Assembly (NCBI GenBank): GCA_905221605.1 | Contig: CAJNDS010000176.1 | Location: forward strand, 141,635-205,634 | Reading direction: 5' to 3' | Length of the DNA: 64,000 nucleotides | DNA from: Symbiodinium natans | Lineage: Eukaryota > Sar > Dinophyceae > Suessiales > Symbiodiniaceae | In this document: piece after piece, positions 1 through 9,960 of the stretch | Numbering within the stretch: the stretch's first letter is position 1 | Layout of the letters: each line of letters opens with the position of its first letter | Position numbers and translations under genes: made by a program | Notes under the pieces: generated by a model | Database searches by the model: none | The model's input: the letters and a program-made list of their open reading frames with translations, nothing else | What the model was told of the DNA's origin: nothing

Positions 1-82
1 TACGGCACCGACGAATACCCAGGCCGGGGCCTTGCCAGAGATATCGTGCGAGTCACGGAAGGGAGAGATGTTGCTTCCCCAG
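1..82 (+). CDS. 3' part of an exon cut by the window edge, unknown protein
   Basis: Frame 1 is open from base 1 and begins YGTDEYPGRGLARDIVRVTE, with a charged, protein-like composition. It stops exactly at CCCCAG|GACGGG, where a P-family inverted-repeat element begins. After the element, an acceptor at 149-150 would add a few codons and then a TGA, so this may be the last coding exon of an upstream gene. I do not recognise the protein. The reading rests on frame quality and on the element boundary that recurs at other exons. Confidence 0.4.
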
Positions 83-150
83 GACGGGCTATTATACCCT
101 ATAACTCCCCGTAAAAAATTGCCCTGTATATAGCCCATCCTGGTTCAAAG
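83..150 (+). mobile_element. P-family introner-like element (short copy)
   Basis: The left end GGACGGGCTATTATACCC and the right end TATATAGCCCATCCTGG are inverted copies of each other and match the P family seen at 37.4, 41.4, 51.4 and 59.5 kb. The donor would be GA at 83-84. The nearest acceptor AG is at 149-150, a few bases beyond the inverted repeat, so this is a less tidy case than the other copies. Confidence 0.55.
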
Positions 151-429
151 GCTTGATACTGCTGCGATGACGTTGTAGACATGACTGTGATCTTGATGAA
201 CCTTCGATGTCTGAGCAGCTCGTCTGTGGGGCCTGACATGGCTCAGAAGCGTGTAGTAAGTGCATGCAGATTGCAAAACAGGGTAGTCCTCTCACGCAGG
301 TAGCTGGAGGCTAGTCAGGTGCAGAACACCTCACTCCACAAGCTGACCCGTCTCTCAGACAGACTGTGCTTGAGCAGCCTCTCGTCTTTGCATCATGGTC
401 GGCTACATACGCTGAGGCTGCAGTGTGCA

Positions 430-1559
430 ATGTCTAAGGCAAAGGCAAAAACCTCAGCGGAAGAGGAGGCCTTGAGAGCAGAACTGCAAGACTTGCTTCA
501 GGCACAAGTGTCCTGGAACAAGGAGCTGAGCGCCTCAACGGACGACCGCGATGCCGCGGTAGCACAGGTTGCTGAAGCTGAGGCGCTGCTTGCAGCGGAG
601 CGAGACGCGATCGACGATCTGGAGCGCGACTGCCACAGTCTTGATGCTCGGCTCAGTCAAGCGAAGGCTGAGGAGGCAAACTGGACTAAGCTGGCAGAGA
701 ATGTGGCGATGGAGCTAGAGAGCCTGGAGCCTCGTAAGGGCAATGGCAAGGACGGCAAACATCGCAAGGGTAAGCGGGGTGAACCCGGCTCACTCACTTC
801 GTTCACTGCGTCCCAGCTGCTAGCATCGCTACCTCCTGAGAGTGCGGCGGTCAAGGCCAGCGAGGAGATGGCCAGCTTGCGAGAAGCTTTGGAAGCAGAG
901 CGCCGGCTTGCAGAGCTCGAGGATACGGAGGCGGAGCAGAAGAAGCGGCAAGTTGTGGAGCAGCAGTGCATGTTGCTGCGGGCGCTCTTGGACATGGTGA
1001 CCGGCTCAGGGGAGCCCTAGTAGTAGAGTAGGCAACCTTTAACCTTTTTGAGGTAGTATAATCCCCTTATTATCCCAATTAGGTTAACCCTTTCATTCCC
1101 CCAGGTTCCTGGACAACTCAGGAGCTCTCCAAGTCTGCCACCGCCTCGTTAGTCCAACAGCTCGCGGGCCTGGAGAGGCTCAGTGAGGAGCACCCTCTGG
1201 CTTGGTCCCTCTTGGCCCAGCAGGCCGAGAGAAATGGCGTGGCGCGGCGGGAGCTCTTGGAGACCTGCAACCAGGACTATATATCCCCCTTGTGAGTTTT
1301 TTCTTATTTTTGTTTATATAAAACCCAAGAGGATATTAAAAATAGTTAAAAACAGTATTTTTATTAAGGTTCTAAGGGGAGTATAGAGGAGCTCCGGCGC
1401 CGGCGAACGGACCGCACTGAGGAGCTCCTGGATGCCGAGCGCCTTCCTTTGCTCCTCAAAGTCTTGGAGGCGGAGGGCGTGCTCTCGGACTGGAGGCTCC
1501 CCGAGGACGCCGGCCTCAGCTCGCGGTTGCAGCGCGCCGTCCGCGACAGCCGGGCTTAG
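430..1559 (+). CDS. Three-exon coiled-coil protein, 304 aa, function unknown
   Basis: Exons are 430-1003, 1105-1274 and 1389-1559. The frame starts at ATG 430 (MSKAKAKTSAEEE...), crosses both junctions in phase and ends at TAG 1557-1559. The first intron uses a GC donor at 1004; a GT donor at 997 is an alternative. The second intron is a GA-AG intron made entirely of a Q-family element. The product is rich in Ala, Glu, Leu, Lys and Arg with long heptad-like stretches at about residues 10-100 and 140-185, a basic Gly/Lys patch (GKDGKHRKGKRGE) near residues 105-117, and an acidic, Leu-rich C-terminus. No signal peptide or membrane segment is seen. This points to a cytoplasmic or cytoskeletal coiled-coil protein; I recognise no family. 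The phase match over three exons makes this the best gene model in the window. Confidence 0.75.
1275..1388 (+). mobile_element. Q-family introner filling an entire intron (GA-AG)
   Basis: The intron runs from CCAG|GACTATATATCCCCC to GGGGAGTATAGAG|GAGC. Its ends, CTATA-TCCCC and GGGGAGTATAG, are inverted repeats. Removing 114 bases joins the Gln codon of exon 2 to the Glu codon of exon 3 in phase. A second copy lies at 18649-18740, sharing the internal motifs aaacccaagaggatatt and aaggttctaaggggagtat, and a right-end fragment lies at 52868-52897. Confidence 0.75.
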
Positions 1560-2354
1560 AGGAAAACTTCGCTGTCTGAGGGCTCTCTCAGGGCTCTCTG
1601 AGGGCTCAGACAGCCTGCTCGGAAGATCGGAGTGGCTTAGTAGGTACAACTGTCAAGCGGGTTGCCCTCTGCTTCCTAACCCTATACTAATGACTTACTG
1701 AGTTCCCCCCGATCTTCCAAGCAAGCAATGCTGGCAAAAAAAGGGCGAACACAGCGCGGCGAGCTGCTTGCATGGCAGCGTTTCCAGGTCTTTCGTCAGC
1801 CCACGTCCCTCCACTGCTCAGAAACATTCGAGACTGCTCTCTGTAGCGCCTTTGCTCTGGAAGACGAGGTGCCCCCCCCAAACAAAAATGCACTTCTGGC
1901 GGAGGTCTCTGGCCTCCAGAGATTCATCCAGCCCTACTGGCCGTCGGCGCAGAGGCATGGGGAGATGATACAGTCACGATATGTCACGATCAAAAGATGG
2001 CGCAGTCATGGCACTATTTTTTATCACCATGTGAGCATGGCCACTTCTCGAACCTGTTGTTGCCACCCAGATTGCACAGTACGGTGCATCTTCATCTCCC
2101 GTTTTGCAGGCAGCTTGGAGCGCCTACGGCGACTCACAGGCACTGCAGACTTGAGACCCGATCTTAAGAGTTACGCTGTTGCAACTACTCACTACTATTT
2201 CACTATGCCGTGCCTACTTGCTTCGCGCTGTGGACAGTAATAATACGTCGTGGCAGCAAACAGAAACCACATTGCGTTCACATCAGACAACCTCTTGCAA
2301 GGCTCGGTTTGAGTGGTGTCTTGTGTCAGGCACTGAGCCCGGCCAATCCGACAA
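1560..2354. other. Probable intergenic or 5' region, no supported gene
   Basis: About 800 bases between the stop of the coiled-coil gene and the next supported exon. Open frames on both strands here are short and overlap one another; none ends at a convincing splice site. No array or introner is seen. A promoter for the next + strand gene could lie here, but I see no element I can name. Confidence 0.35.
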
Positions 2355-2544
2355 GGACCAGTCTGGACATCGTTAGTGCCATGGCTGCAGAGCCCCCCGA
2401 ACGCCCTCGCACCCTTCAGCAGCAAGACGGAAGGTGAGTGAACTATAATTAGTGACCACCACAACCCCGAAACCCTCGACTCCTCTCGTCAGATGATCCG
2501 ATGTGGCAGCCGTGGCTGGCATTCATTAAGGAGAAGAAGGCCAG
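2355..2544 (+). CDS. Two consecutive exons near the start of gene A
   Basis: Exon 2355-2433 ends at GGAAG|GTGAGT, a near-perfect donor. Exon 2493-2544 follows the acceptor ctctcgtcAG and ends at CCAG|GTGACT. They join in phase as ...LAPFSSKTE | DDPMWQPWLAFIKEKKAR. The competing frame in the first exon, which contains a good-looking ATG at 2381, would hit TGA right after the junction, so phase decides against it. The product is unknown. These are the most 5' exons I can support for the large + strand unit. Confidence 0.45.
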
Positions 2545-3418
2545 GTGACTCATGTGAGCCTCTGAGCCTAGACTCCGCAGACAAGAATAGGACACCAGAA
2601 GGAGCTCGCCTTAGACACCGCCTTTCTACCAGCTCCACAGTAATTCGTGGGTACAGTCGCTGCAAGGACCCCGACTGCCTCTGGTCACTCCAGGAGCCTT
2701 TGGCATTATCTGGCACTGTTTCCAGCAGATAGTTCCAGGGTTGTTACAACGACTGCTGGTCACTGTCTGTGGTGGTCTTCTTCTTGTCGGGGATGTCGGG
2801 GCCTTCTTTTCATGTCTGGTACTGGCCGTGCTCGCAGTAGACTTGACTGGCCGGGCATGGCCAGATGTTTGCCCGAAGATGCTTCTAGTTCTAAGTGGCC
2901 CACCTTGACAGAGGCACGTGGGACCCACAGCATCAGCCTTGCTTGCTGTGCTGCCCAAAAATCTTGCCGCTAAATAGGGTTTTAGAGTTTAGGGTTTAGT
3001 TAGGGTTTAGGGAGCTGGCCTTGGATGCCATGACTGCTGGTCGGTAGTGATACTGGTACTGACGGGGAAAAAGCAAACCTTAGCAAGAGCCGTTGCAGCT
3101 TCAAGCAAAAGACTTCCACAACACACCGCATGCAACAGGCTCCGTCACCATGATGCGACCACGAGACGTGCTCATCACCGGTTTTGTAGTTATTTACTCT
3201 GCTCAAGCAGTATGTATAGACCATTTCCATAGCACCAAGTCCTTCTGGCGCTAAGGATCGGATCTTCAACTCCACTGTGGAGTCTCGCCTCAAGAGCAGT
3301 GCTTCCGCCGCCTGCCTCTGTCAGGCGCCACCCTGGTCTGGGGTTGCATATAGGTTCTTCTTCTTCTGCTTCTGCCTACTATTTGTTTTCTTAGTATGCT
3401 TTTTTACAAGGCTGTTTA

Positions 3419-3512
3419 GGGATGTGACGAGATAACTCGTACCTGGAATGTCTATAGCAGGCTGAAGAATCACAATTAAGGACTGTTAGTAGAAGGGGGA
3501 AGATCTCAAGTC
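3419..3512. mobile_element. R-family inverted-repeat element upstream of an exon
   Basis: The segment runs from gggatgtgacgag to ggactgttagtagaaggggg. The right end matches the R family found at 3652, 8376, 25482 and 27839. It lies in the intron just before the exon at 3542; the left end is weaker than in other copies. Confidence 0.45.
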
Positions 3513-3541
3513 CTTACCCTTGCTCGGCCTCATCAACGCAG

Positions 3542-3641
3542 GTGCCAGAGACCACGGAGACGGTGGGCGCAGATGGGGTAGCAGCCCCCGCGGCCGACGA
3601 CAGCGTTCACAAGCTGCTCGTCTCAAGCACGGACCATCATG
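3542..3641 (+). CDS. Gene A exon between two R-family elements
   Basis: The acceptor is catcaacgcAG at 3540-3541 and the donor is CATG|GTAAAG at 3642. The open frame VPETTETVGADGVAAPAADD continues to ...SVHKLLVSSTDHHG. It is Thr/Ala/Asp-rich, as expected for a linker in an extracellular protein. R-family elements lie in the introns on both sides, oppositely oriented, so exon and elements together form a large inverted repeat. Confidence 0.5.
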
Positions 3642-3651
3642 GTAAAGCATT

Positions 3652-3766
3652 GGGATGTTCCCCCTTCTACTAACAGTCCTGAGTAGGGATTCTAGTACCC
3701 CCTAGTGATCATAATCCCCTTTCAGGGCGGTTAGTCTAAGGGGGCATCCGAGGTAAAGCAGCTCAA
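3652..3766. mobile_element. R-family introner-like element
   Basis: The left end is gggatgttcccccttctact and the right end is gttagtctaagggggcatcc, which are inverted copies. It starts about ten bases after the donor at 3642, so the intron is largely this element. Confidence 0.55.
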
Positions 3767-3872
3767 GGCTTTGGACCTCCGCTAGAATCTGGAAAGATAC
3801 ATGGGTGCTAGAAGAGGCAACAAGTCAGGAGTCGGCACCCTCTTTGCAGGACCCCAGGAACGTGAGTCCTGA

Positions 3873-4073
3873 GGCAGCAAAACTTATACACTGATCGCTG
3901 GCACGGGGCAGCCGAGGCCCCACATTGGCAAGTTCTGTGATGCCATGTGGATGGACTTCACCGTGGATGGCCAGGAGCTGGGCGCGCGTTGCGCGCATGA
4001 GTATTTCGCAGTAGCCTTGCCAATGGAAGGAACGCACATTGTCGGATGGCGGTCGCAGTCGCAATCGTCCGAG
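3873..4073 (+). CDS. Gene A exon, WMDFTVDG-type segment, unknown domain
   Basis: The frame reads SKTYTLIAGTGQPRPHIGKF and then CDAMWMDFTVDGQELGARCA to QSQSSE, ending at a consensus donor GAG|GTAAGT (4074). An in-frame TGA lies just before the proposed acceptor CTGAG at 3871-3872. Alternating hydrophobic residues and two Cys suggest a beta-rich extracellular module. I cannot assign a family. The opposite strand is also open here, but it has no matching splice signals. Confidence 0.55.
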
Positions 4074-4819
4074 GTAAGTCGCAGTACTAGCAGCAGGCAT
4101 GGGAGTTGTAGTGGGAGGAGAATGGATAATGACATCAGCACATGGCCAGAGTCCAGAGGCCTGCTAAAGTCTTTTGTAGGTGGTTTCTATACTTCCACCG
4201 GCTGGCAGGAGGTGCGCAGCACTGGCTACTGCGAATGGGAGTTACATCCAGTCACTCGGCATTCTGGCCACTGTGCGACTCACAGCCATGCAATGCTGCG
4301 GCCGCTGATATGTTGACCACCTTGAAACGAGAATCTTGCTTGGTCCTTTGGGATCACCAAGTACCTCGCCATGCGCCCGAGTAGTGTAAGAGGTTCTTGA
4401 TGCTTCCTGGCACTTTGCCTCAAGTTCCAAGAGTCCAACCCACACGAAGTCCCTGTTTGCTGGCTCACGGCCTGAGCAACGACGAGGGGCAGCACAACTC
4501 TGCAGGCTGTCTTGCCTGCTCCATGCTGCGCCATAGCAAGATAATTGCTGAAGTACAAGAATTAGGACTTGTGCGTTACGGTGCTGCGCCCAGGAAGTGC
4601 CAACGAGCTCGGCTGTTCTCAGTTTCGACGCCGCGCAAAATTTGACAAGCGGGGCCATGGAAGCAGGCAGCCCTGCCCTGTCGCTTTTTGTCGCCCTCCC
4701 CCCCCTTCCCACTGCATGGCTTGGTGGAAGTTGCCTTCACGAAGCTTTTGTACTCACGTATTTGCTTAAATCTAGGCTTCGGTGAGTACATCGTATGAAG
4801 TTTCAAGTTTTCCTTGCAG

Positions 4820-4958
4820 TCTCCCCACGTGCTGCGAGGTGACGTGGACTGGAGCTCGGCCATGCGGGCGCCGGCCTGGCAGCTCAGTGGAGACGGGCGC
4901 TTCGAGCTCGACCCAAAGAAGCGCGGCCATCGAGTTTGGGGGAACAGTTGGGGTGGAG
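4820..4958 (+). CDS. Gene A exon, Trp-rich segment
   Basis: The acceptor is ttccttgcAG at 4818-4819 and the donor is GGAG|GTAGGG at 4959. The frame gives HVLRGDVDWSSAMRAPAWQL, then SGDGRFELDPKKRGHRVWGN. One alternative frame is closed by TGA and the other is Ser/Thr/Arg-rich. The spaced Trp and Asp residues fit a beta-sandwich, but I recognise no family. Confidence 0.5.
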
Positions 4959-5080
4959 GTAGGGACGGAAACCGAGAGCGCTTCCCACAAGTGACTCTTT
5001 TATGGTGGATCTTGGCGAGCAGGGCCCCAGGAGTAGGAGAGTGTCACCTGAACAGATACTTGACGGTACTTGTGAGCAGG

Positions 5081-5135
5081 CTCGTGGGGTCGGAGTACAC
5101 TATGGCCGCCTGGGTCAAGTTGCCATACTTCGAGG
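5081..5135 (+). CDS. Possible short gene A exon
   Basis: Between GAGCAG and CTTCGAG|GCACGG the frame reads RLVGSEYTMAAWVKLPYFE. It resembles the end of a fibronectin-like unit (Tyr-x-Met-x-Ala-x-Val). The donor would be GC. Another frame is also open, so the call is weak. Confidence 0.3.
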
Positions 5136-5525
5136 CACGGGGGAATGGGGGGCTTGGGGGTTAATTTGGGTTTAACGGGCGCTTAGGGTTTAGGCCACTG
5201 GTGGGTGGGGGGAGCATCTAACCATCCCAAAACAACAGCAGCCTCACTATGCACGGAACGAAGCTTTGAGAAGAAGCTCTGTTTGAATGGAGTCTGAACC
5301 CGAGGCCGCGAACGCTTCAGATGCGGGGCAGGCACTCACCGGGGATGTCAACAACATGGGCAGTTGTAGAGGGTTTTGGGTTTGGGGTTTAGGGTGTATA
5401 GGGTTCAGGGTTTTGGGTTTTTCGGGGGTGTTGAGAGACTGCTGTCTCAAGGGGTCTAGGGTCTCTTGTTTGGGAGGCCGTGTTTGGGTATCTGGAGCGG
5501 CCCTTTTTTGGCAAGTTGGCTTGGG

Positions 5526-5626
5526 AAACCCTAAACCCCAAATCCTAAACCCCAAACCCTAAACCCCAAACCCCAAACCCCAAACCCTAAACCCTAAACC
5601 CCATACTCTAACCCTAAACCCCAAAG
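5526..5626 (-). repeat. CCCTAAA array on the acceptor side of an exon
   Basis: About 14 units of CCCTAAA, CCCCAAA and close variants. The next supported exon starts 16 bases further on. The opposite-strand type (TTTAGGG) follows that exon at 5724. Confidence 0.9.
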
Positions 5627-5642
5627 GGGGGGGCCCCTGAAG

Positions 5643-5699
5643 GTTCGCATCTTTGACGCCCTGGGCATGTCAGGCCTGAACCGAGGGGCCGTGATAGAG
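5643..5699 (+). CDS. Gene A micro-exon, 19 codons
   Basis: Bounded by CCTGAAG (AG at 5641-5642) and ATAGAG|GTTTTT. The frame is VRIFDALGMSGLNRGAVIE. The Asp-Ala-Leu-Gly-x-x-Gly-x-Asn stretch resembles the loop after the last Cys in other units of this region (DALNND at 51.1 kb, DPWGNA at 53.9 kb). It sits between a CCCTAAA array and a TTTAGGG array. Confidence 0.5.
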
Positions 5700-5723
5700 G
5701 TTTTTCGGCATTTTTGGGCTTGG

Positions 5724-5795
5724 GGGTGTAGGGTTCATAAGGTTCATAGGGTTTATAGGGTTTAGGGTTTAAGGTTTAGGGTTTAGGGTTAGGTT
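5724..5795 (+). repeat. TTTAGGG array on the donor side of an exon
   Basis: Degenerate copies (tgtagggttcataaggttcatagggtt...) grade into clean TTTAGGG units. It begins 25 bases after the proposed donor of the 5643-5699 exon. Confidence 0.85.
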
Positions 5796-6469
5796 TTCTT
5801 TTTTCCCAATGCTTTGGGGCATGGAAGTCGCCGATGCCTGGGGCCCGGAGAGATTCCAGCCTTGGTCAGGAGAAGTGGAGCCGTGTCTTCAGGCGCCTTG
5901 GGACCCTCCTAGACACTTCTGTGGATCTGTGGTAGGGAATCTTTCGGGAACCCATGCACTGATGGTCGCATACGAAGAATTCAGAACACTACGGCCGTGA
6001 GCAGGGACACTTCTGCAACATGCGGCACAGCACAGGAGAGACTGCAGAATGAGTGCTCAGAACAACCACTTCGGCTACGCAGCACTCTAGTGGAAGTAGC
6101 TGGTGTCGAAAGTGCCATGTGTTGCTCGATGTGCACGTGTCTTCTTCTATAGACGCTATAGCCGATCTCAAAAAATCAGCAATTGCAGGTGGCAGGAAGC
6201 TTGTGTTGTTTCGGGTCTAGGGTTTTGAGTTTAGGCTTTAGCTTTAGCTATGCAGAGTTGCAGGCAACACTATAGAAGTGCACATGCCAGGCTCCAGGTA
6301 GTAGCAGCAATCTGCTGTTGTTAGCAGCGGTGCTTGGCCCGGATCCCGCAACCAAGCTACGTGCTGCTACGCGCAGGATCATCTGCGTAAGTAATCTGCA
6401 TCTGCATCCTACATACATTATGCAGAAAGTGCACGGCGGGAATCGTGATATGGTTAAGGATACGTGAAG

Positions 6470-6631
6470 GACCATCTCCTCAAAGGGGCGCGCATCATTC
6501 TCAAACCGTGCAGTACAGACCCGAGTTGCTCGTCTTCGAATCAAACGGCCACTGAGTTGACGCAGCGTCTCGAACTGGATGGACGACCACCATTTTGCAC
6601 TGGAGACTTCCTCTGCACCGTGGCGCTGGAT
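6470..6631 (+). CDS. Possible gene A exon, Cys-rich
   Basis: The frame includes KGARIILKPCSTDPSCSSSN, then LELDGRPPFCTGDFLCTVAL, before a GT donor near 6632. Paired Cys and the final 'FLCTVALDGF' fit the fibronectin-like units elsewhere. The start is uncertain and the opposite strand is also open. Confidence 0.35.
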
Positions 6632-7039
6632 GGGTTTCGCGAAGCTTCTACTTGATGGGCCTGGAAATAACTTCAGGTTGAGTCATCACGTTGCCACTCA
6701 TGGCGGGCTTGTGACTTCCGAGGTTGTGAGGGTTTAGGTTTTCGGGTTCCTGCGGCTGCCTGTGAGTGTGACTACCCTTCGGCACCGTACTCAACAATAA
6801 AGTTTCGATGATCTTTGTGCAGGCAGTCTCCAGTGTACGCTTCCGTGTTTGCACAGGTTCTCCTGCATGCGTTGCATGTTCTCTGTTAGCCGCGCTGTGC
6901 AGGCAATGGCACTGATTTGGTCCGCTGCTGTGCGCCTCCTACTACGCAGCTTAGACTCACTTTTGACAAAGTCGGTGCCAGGGAGGTCGGTTACGATTCT
7001 GGCGCCGTGAAGACACCATGCGCAACACACTCCCTTGAA

Positions 7040-7197
7040 GCGCATTGAACCGTGCTTCGCCTACGGCCCCAAAAAGGGAGGAGAGCCACGTAGAGCCACC
7101 CGCTGCGTTTTCCGTGAGCTGGTGTACGCGAGGCTCTCCACCACGACCACGACGGTGACCTTGGGAGTGAATGAGAGCTTCGAGCTCGAAGACGACT
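7040..7197 (+). CDS. Gene A exon with Thr-rich strand
   Basis: It follows ctcccttgaAG and reads RIEPCFAYGPKKGGEPRRAT ... LVYARLSTTTTTVTLGVNES ... FELEDD before a GT donor at about 7198; a GA donor a few bases earlier is possible. The Cys pair and beta-prone Thr/Val stretch fit an extracellular domain. Phase to the next exon is not resolved. Confidence 0.45.
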
Positions 7198-7276
7198 GTA
7201 TGTGCAGCTGCGCTCCCCAGATGCAGTCAGTCGCAGAGTTCGGTTGGGATTTTTAATGGTTCTATTCGGCTTTCAG

Positions 7277-7400
7277 GAACTCCTGCGAGTTGTTGACTCG
7301 TGGTCTGAGGCCATTAACATGACGGAAGAGGTCGAGGATGAACTGGGCACGCCATTGAAGCGCAAGCAGAAGTGGGCCATTGGAATGCGAGCTTGCGACA
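7277..7400 (+). CDS. Gene A exon, acidic helical segment
   Basis: The acceptor ggctttcAG is at 7275-7276. The frame reads ELLRVVDSWSEAINMTEEVE, then DELGTPLKRKQKWAIGMRAC. It contains one N-glycosylation-type site (NMT). The donor is probably GTGAGG near 7401. Confidence 0.45.
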
Positions 7401-7504
7401 GTGAGGCCTGTCCCGACATAGGGCTTCCTTCATCGCTTTCGTGTTGCAAGCCGATCGATGCACGGCTCATTTTTATAACGTAATGTCGACTGTTTCACGT
7501 GGAG

Positions 7505-7583
7505 GCTTCCTGGGACAGCGGCGCAGACATGGATGTTCCTCCCGATGGGTCTGAGTGGCTCATGCTGGTTGCAATTGGCAGAG
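7505..7583 (+). CDS. Gene A exon
   Basis: The frame ASWDSGADMDVPPDGSEWLM continues to LVAIGR and ends at GCAGAG|GTGACA (7584). It is acidic with two Trp. I recognise no family. Confidence 0.45.
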
Positions 7584-8375
7584 GTGACATGGAAGGCACG
7601 CCACGGAGTGAAGGTTTTGGTGAAGGTGTCTGAACCTGCAACGTCAACCGCACCATGCACCGTCCTGAGGCAACGAATACAAGATTTCCAGCTAGGAGCA
7701 GTTTGCATTGAGAGTTGCAGTAACACCTAGAAGTGGCGTTAATGGAGAAGTGCCCGCGTACTCTTCGGTGAATTTGTTGGACGAATAGTTGAATAGTTGG
7801 GCCCTTACCCCGAGATAACATGACATGACATTGTCACGTCACGCAGCAGGTGACCTGTACAGCGTCAACTTGTAACAAAGTTTCCGTGCAGCGCAGGTCG
7901 GGGCACGACCACCTTCTACTCATCTGCAGCATTGGGTCCCGAAGTGATCCGTGCCCTGTCCACTGCTACTGTAGGATTTTGTCTTCCGAAACTGGTGGAA
8001 CACACGGAATTTCAGGATTCTTGCTCAGAGTAAGAAGGAGCAATCTCTCGAGTCGACTCGCCTTTCGATTTTTAGTGCTGGACAAGGTTGTAGCGCCACA
8101 TTCCGCTTGCGATGGGTCATGGGTAGATAAACACGCCGCTTTGTGAAAGGGTGCAGGGTTAGGGTTTAGAGTTTAGAGTTTATGGTTTAGGGTCTGAACG
8201 TGTCTCTGAGGCTATACGCAGAACTTCGGCTGCGCATCACCAGGCTGTTCCACACAACTGCGCCTCGACTTGCAATGCCGCAATGTCGTCTGGCCACGAA
8301 TGTCGAAGCCATCTGAAGCCATCTCCTCGTAGTCGTTCCCCCCCCCCCCCCGCCCACCGGGGTTTAGGATTTCGG

Positions 8376-8475
8376 TTGGGATGTTCGCCTTTATACTAGC
8401 AGTCCTCAAGAGGGACTATGGTACCCCCAAGTATAAACGCCATAAAGGACTGCTAGTATAGGGGGAGCATCCCAA
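8376..8475. mobile_element. R-family palindromic element
   Basis: A near-perfect palindrome running from TTGGGATGTTCGCCTTTATA to GTATAGGGGGAGCATCCCAA, with short inner arms (agcagtcct and aggactgct). A TTTAGGG array begins at its very last base. Confidence 0.65.
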
Positions 8476-8556
8476 GGTTTAGGGTTTAGGGTTTAGGGTT
8501 TAGGGTTTAGGGTTTAGGGTTTAGGGTTTAGGGTTTAGGGTTTAGGGTTTAGGGTT
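8476..8556 (+). repeat. Clean TTTAGGG array, about 11 units
   Basis: Eleven exact copies abut the right end of an R element. This is one of two arrays whose G-rich strand faces an acceptor (the other is near 21.5 kb), so it is an exception to the polarity seen elsewhere. Confidence 0.9.
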
Positions 8557-8589
8557 CATGACGACATGGCCGAAGGATCTTCCGAGATA

Positions 8590-8850
8590 TTCCGCGCGAC
8601 CCAGCTCGGACCTGCGCCCTGGAAGTGGATGTGTATGTCACGGACGCTAGGCTCAGAGGACTAAAGGAGGGACCCTGATAAGGGACATTGGGGTTATTTG
8701 GGGGCTAGGGGTTATATAGGGGAATAAGATGAAAGGTCCCTTATAGGGGTCCCTCCTTTCAGCCCTTAATAGGCAGACTGGCAAGCACCTTCTCTCAGAG
8801 AGCTCCCAGACACACTCTCTAGCTTTGTAGGCCCTTCCTCATCTACTTGC
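8590..8850 (+). CDS. Two gene A exons joined across an S-family introner
   Basis: Exon one ends TCALEVDVYVTDARLR at 8658; exon two begins at 8763 and continues ALNRQTGKHLLSESSQTHSL. Cutting out 8659-8762 (GA donor, AG acceptor) keeps the frame open through the junction. 'ALEVDVYVTDA' is typical of the last strand of the fibronectin-like units here. The 5' border of exon one and the 3' border of exon two are not certain. Confidence 0.45.
8659..8762 (+). mobile_element. S-family introner filling an intron (GA-AG)
   Basis: The left end CAGAG|GACTAAAGGAGGGACC and the right end GGTCCCTCCTTTCAG| carry the inverted repeat AAGGAGGGACC. The splice sites lie at the outer edges of the element. It is 104 bases long and occurs once in this window. 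Confidence 0.65.
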
Positions 8851-8925
8851 GGTTGCGTTCCGGATAACTTCGTCCCTCCTGAACCCTCAGGCGCGAAGAC
8901 CCAAAGGCCCTGAACCTTAGACCAG

Positions 8926-9080
8926 GATTACGTCAACGACGAGCACCATGCTAACCCGGAGGTGGTGGACCCTTGGCGCAGCAGTGAAAAGGACAAGTTT
9001 TTTTGGCGGTGTGTTCCTCGGCACTTCGAACTCACCCATTCTCAGGAGTACATTACAGTCCGCGGCGGCGCCCCGGAGAG
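8926..9080 (+). CDS. Gene A exon, highly charged segment
   Basis: After AG at 8924-8925 the frame reads DYVNDEHHANPEVVDPWRSS, then EKDKFFWRCVPRHFELTHSQ and EYITV. The mix of charged, aromatic and Cys residues is strongly protein-like, and TGA closes the frame near 9097. A GT donor (aca|gtccgc) or a GA donor (ccg|gagaga) would end it. An overlapping frame starting at ATG 8948 is judged a shadow. No family recognised. Confidence 0.55.
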
Positions 9081-9399
9081 AAGCCGCGGCTTGCCTTGAG
9101 GTTGTGAAAGGAACAGGAGCTTACAGGAAGTGGACGCTTGTAGGAAGTGCCTTTCTGGAATTCATGGTCTTGACATGTCTTTGCTACAGTGTTGCCGCTG
9201 TGCTGTGGCCAAGGCACTGTGCGAGAGAACTGCCACCCTGGTGCGGCCAACCAGCTAGACAGACTCTACAACTGCGTTCACAAAGAGAAGCTCGGCCTGA
9301 TTCGTGCGGTGTCATGCCAAGGCCAAGCCCATGAGGTCGAGCTTGATTCTCAATTCGGGTCTTAGTGACTGCAGGTGCCTTTTAAAGTGGACTCCTTAG

Positions 9400-9960
9400 C
9401 ACAACAAAAAGTAACCTCAACCATGATTCGGAGCCCACCCCAACCCCCCCCCCCCCAAACCAACCAAGGGAAGCCTGGAAGGCTTGCAGGGAATACATAT
9501 AGATATTTCATTATACCTATATATATATATATATGTGTGTACATCGTACTCATGTATGTATATATATATATATATATATATAAACGTTGTCTCATGTTAT
9601 GTATGCATAAAAACATGTATATGTTTATGTCTCTCTTCCTCTCCGTCTTTCCTCTCTCGTTTTTATTCTCTCTCTCTCTCTCTCCTCTTTCTCTTTCTCT
9701 TTCTCCATTTCTCTGGCACCCCGCCCTGCCATGCGCTTACCTGCATGGGTACCTTCCTGTTTGTGTTTCAATACTCTTTGCTTGCGTGAAGTCTCTCGAC
9801 GGCACCCTGGAGATCAAGGGCCTTAACTCTCTCCACCATGTATATGTATGTATATATATATGTATATATATATATGAATATATATATACACACATGTTTC
9901 GAAGCAAGTCCCTGAGCTCCACGAATCGGATGGCAGGCAGTAGTTGAGAATAGAGGATTC
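9400..9960. repeat. Low-complexity stretch: C runs, (TA)n, (TC)n
   Basis: A C/A run at 9440-9465, TA-rich tracts at 9519-9585 and 9838-9895, and a CT-rich tract at 9640-9715. Nothing here supports coding. Confidence 0.8.

Noticed and set aside
8948-9334. Open frame of 128 codons starting with ATG, with a hydrophobic patch
   Set aside because: It overlaps an exon in another frame (8926-~9080) with better residue composition and an acceptor; the ATG has no upstream support.
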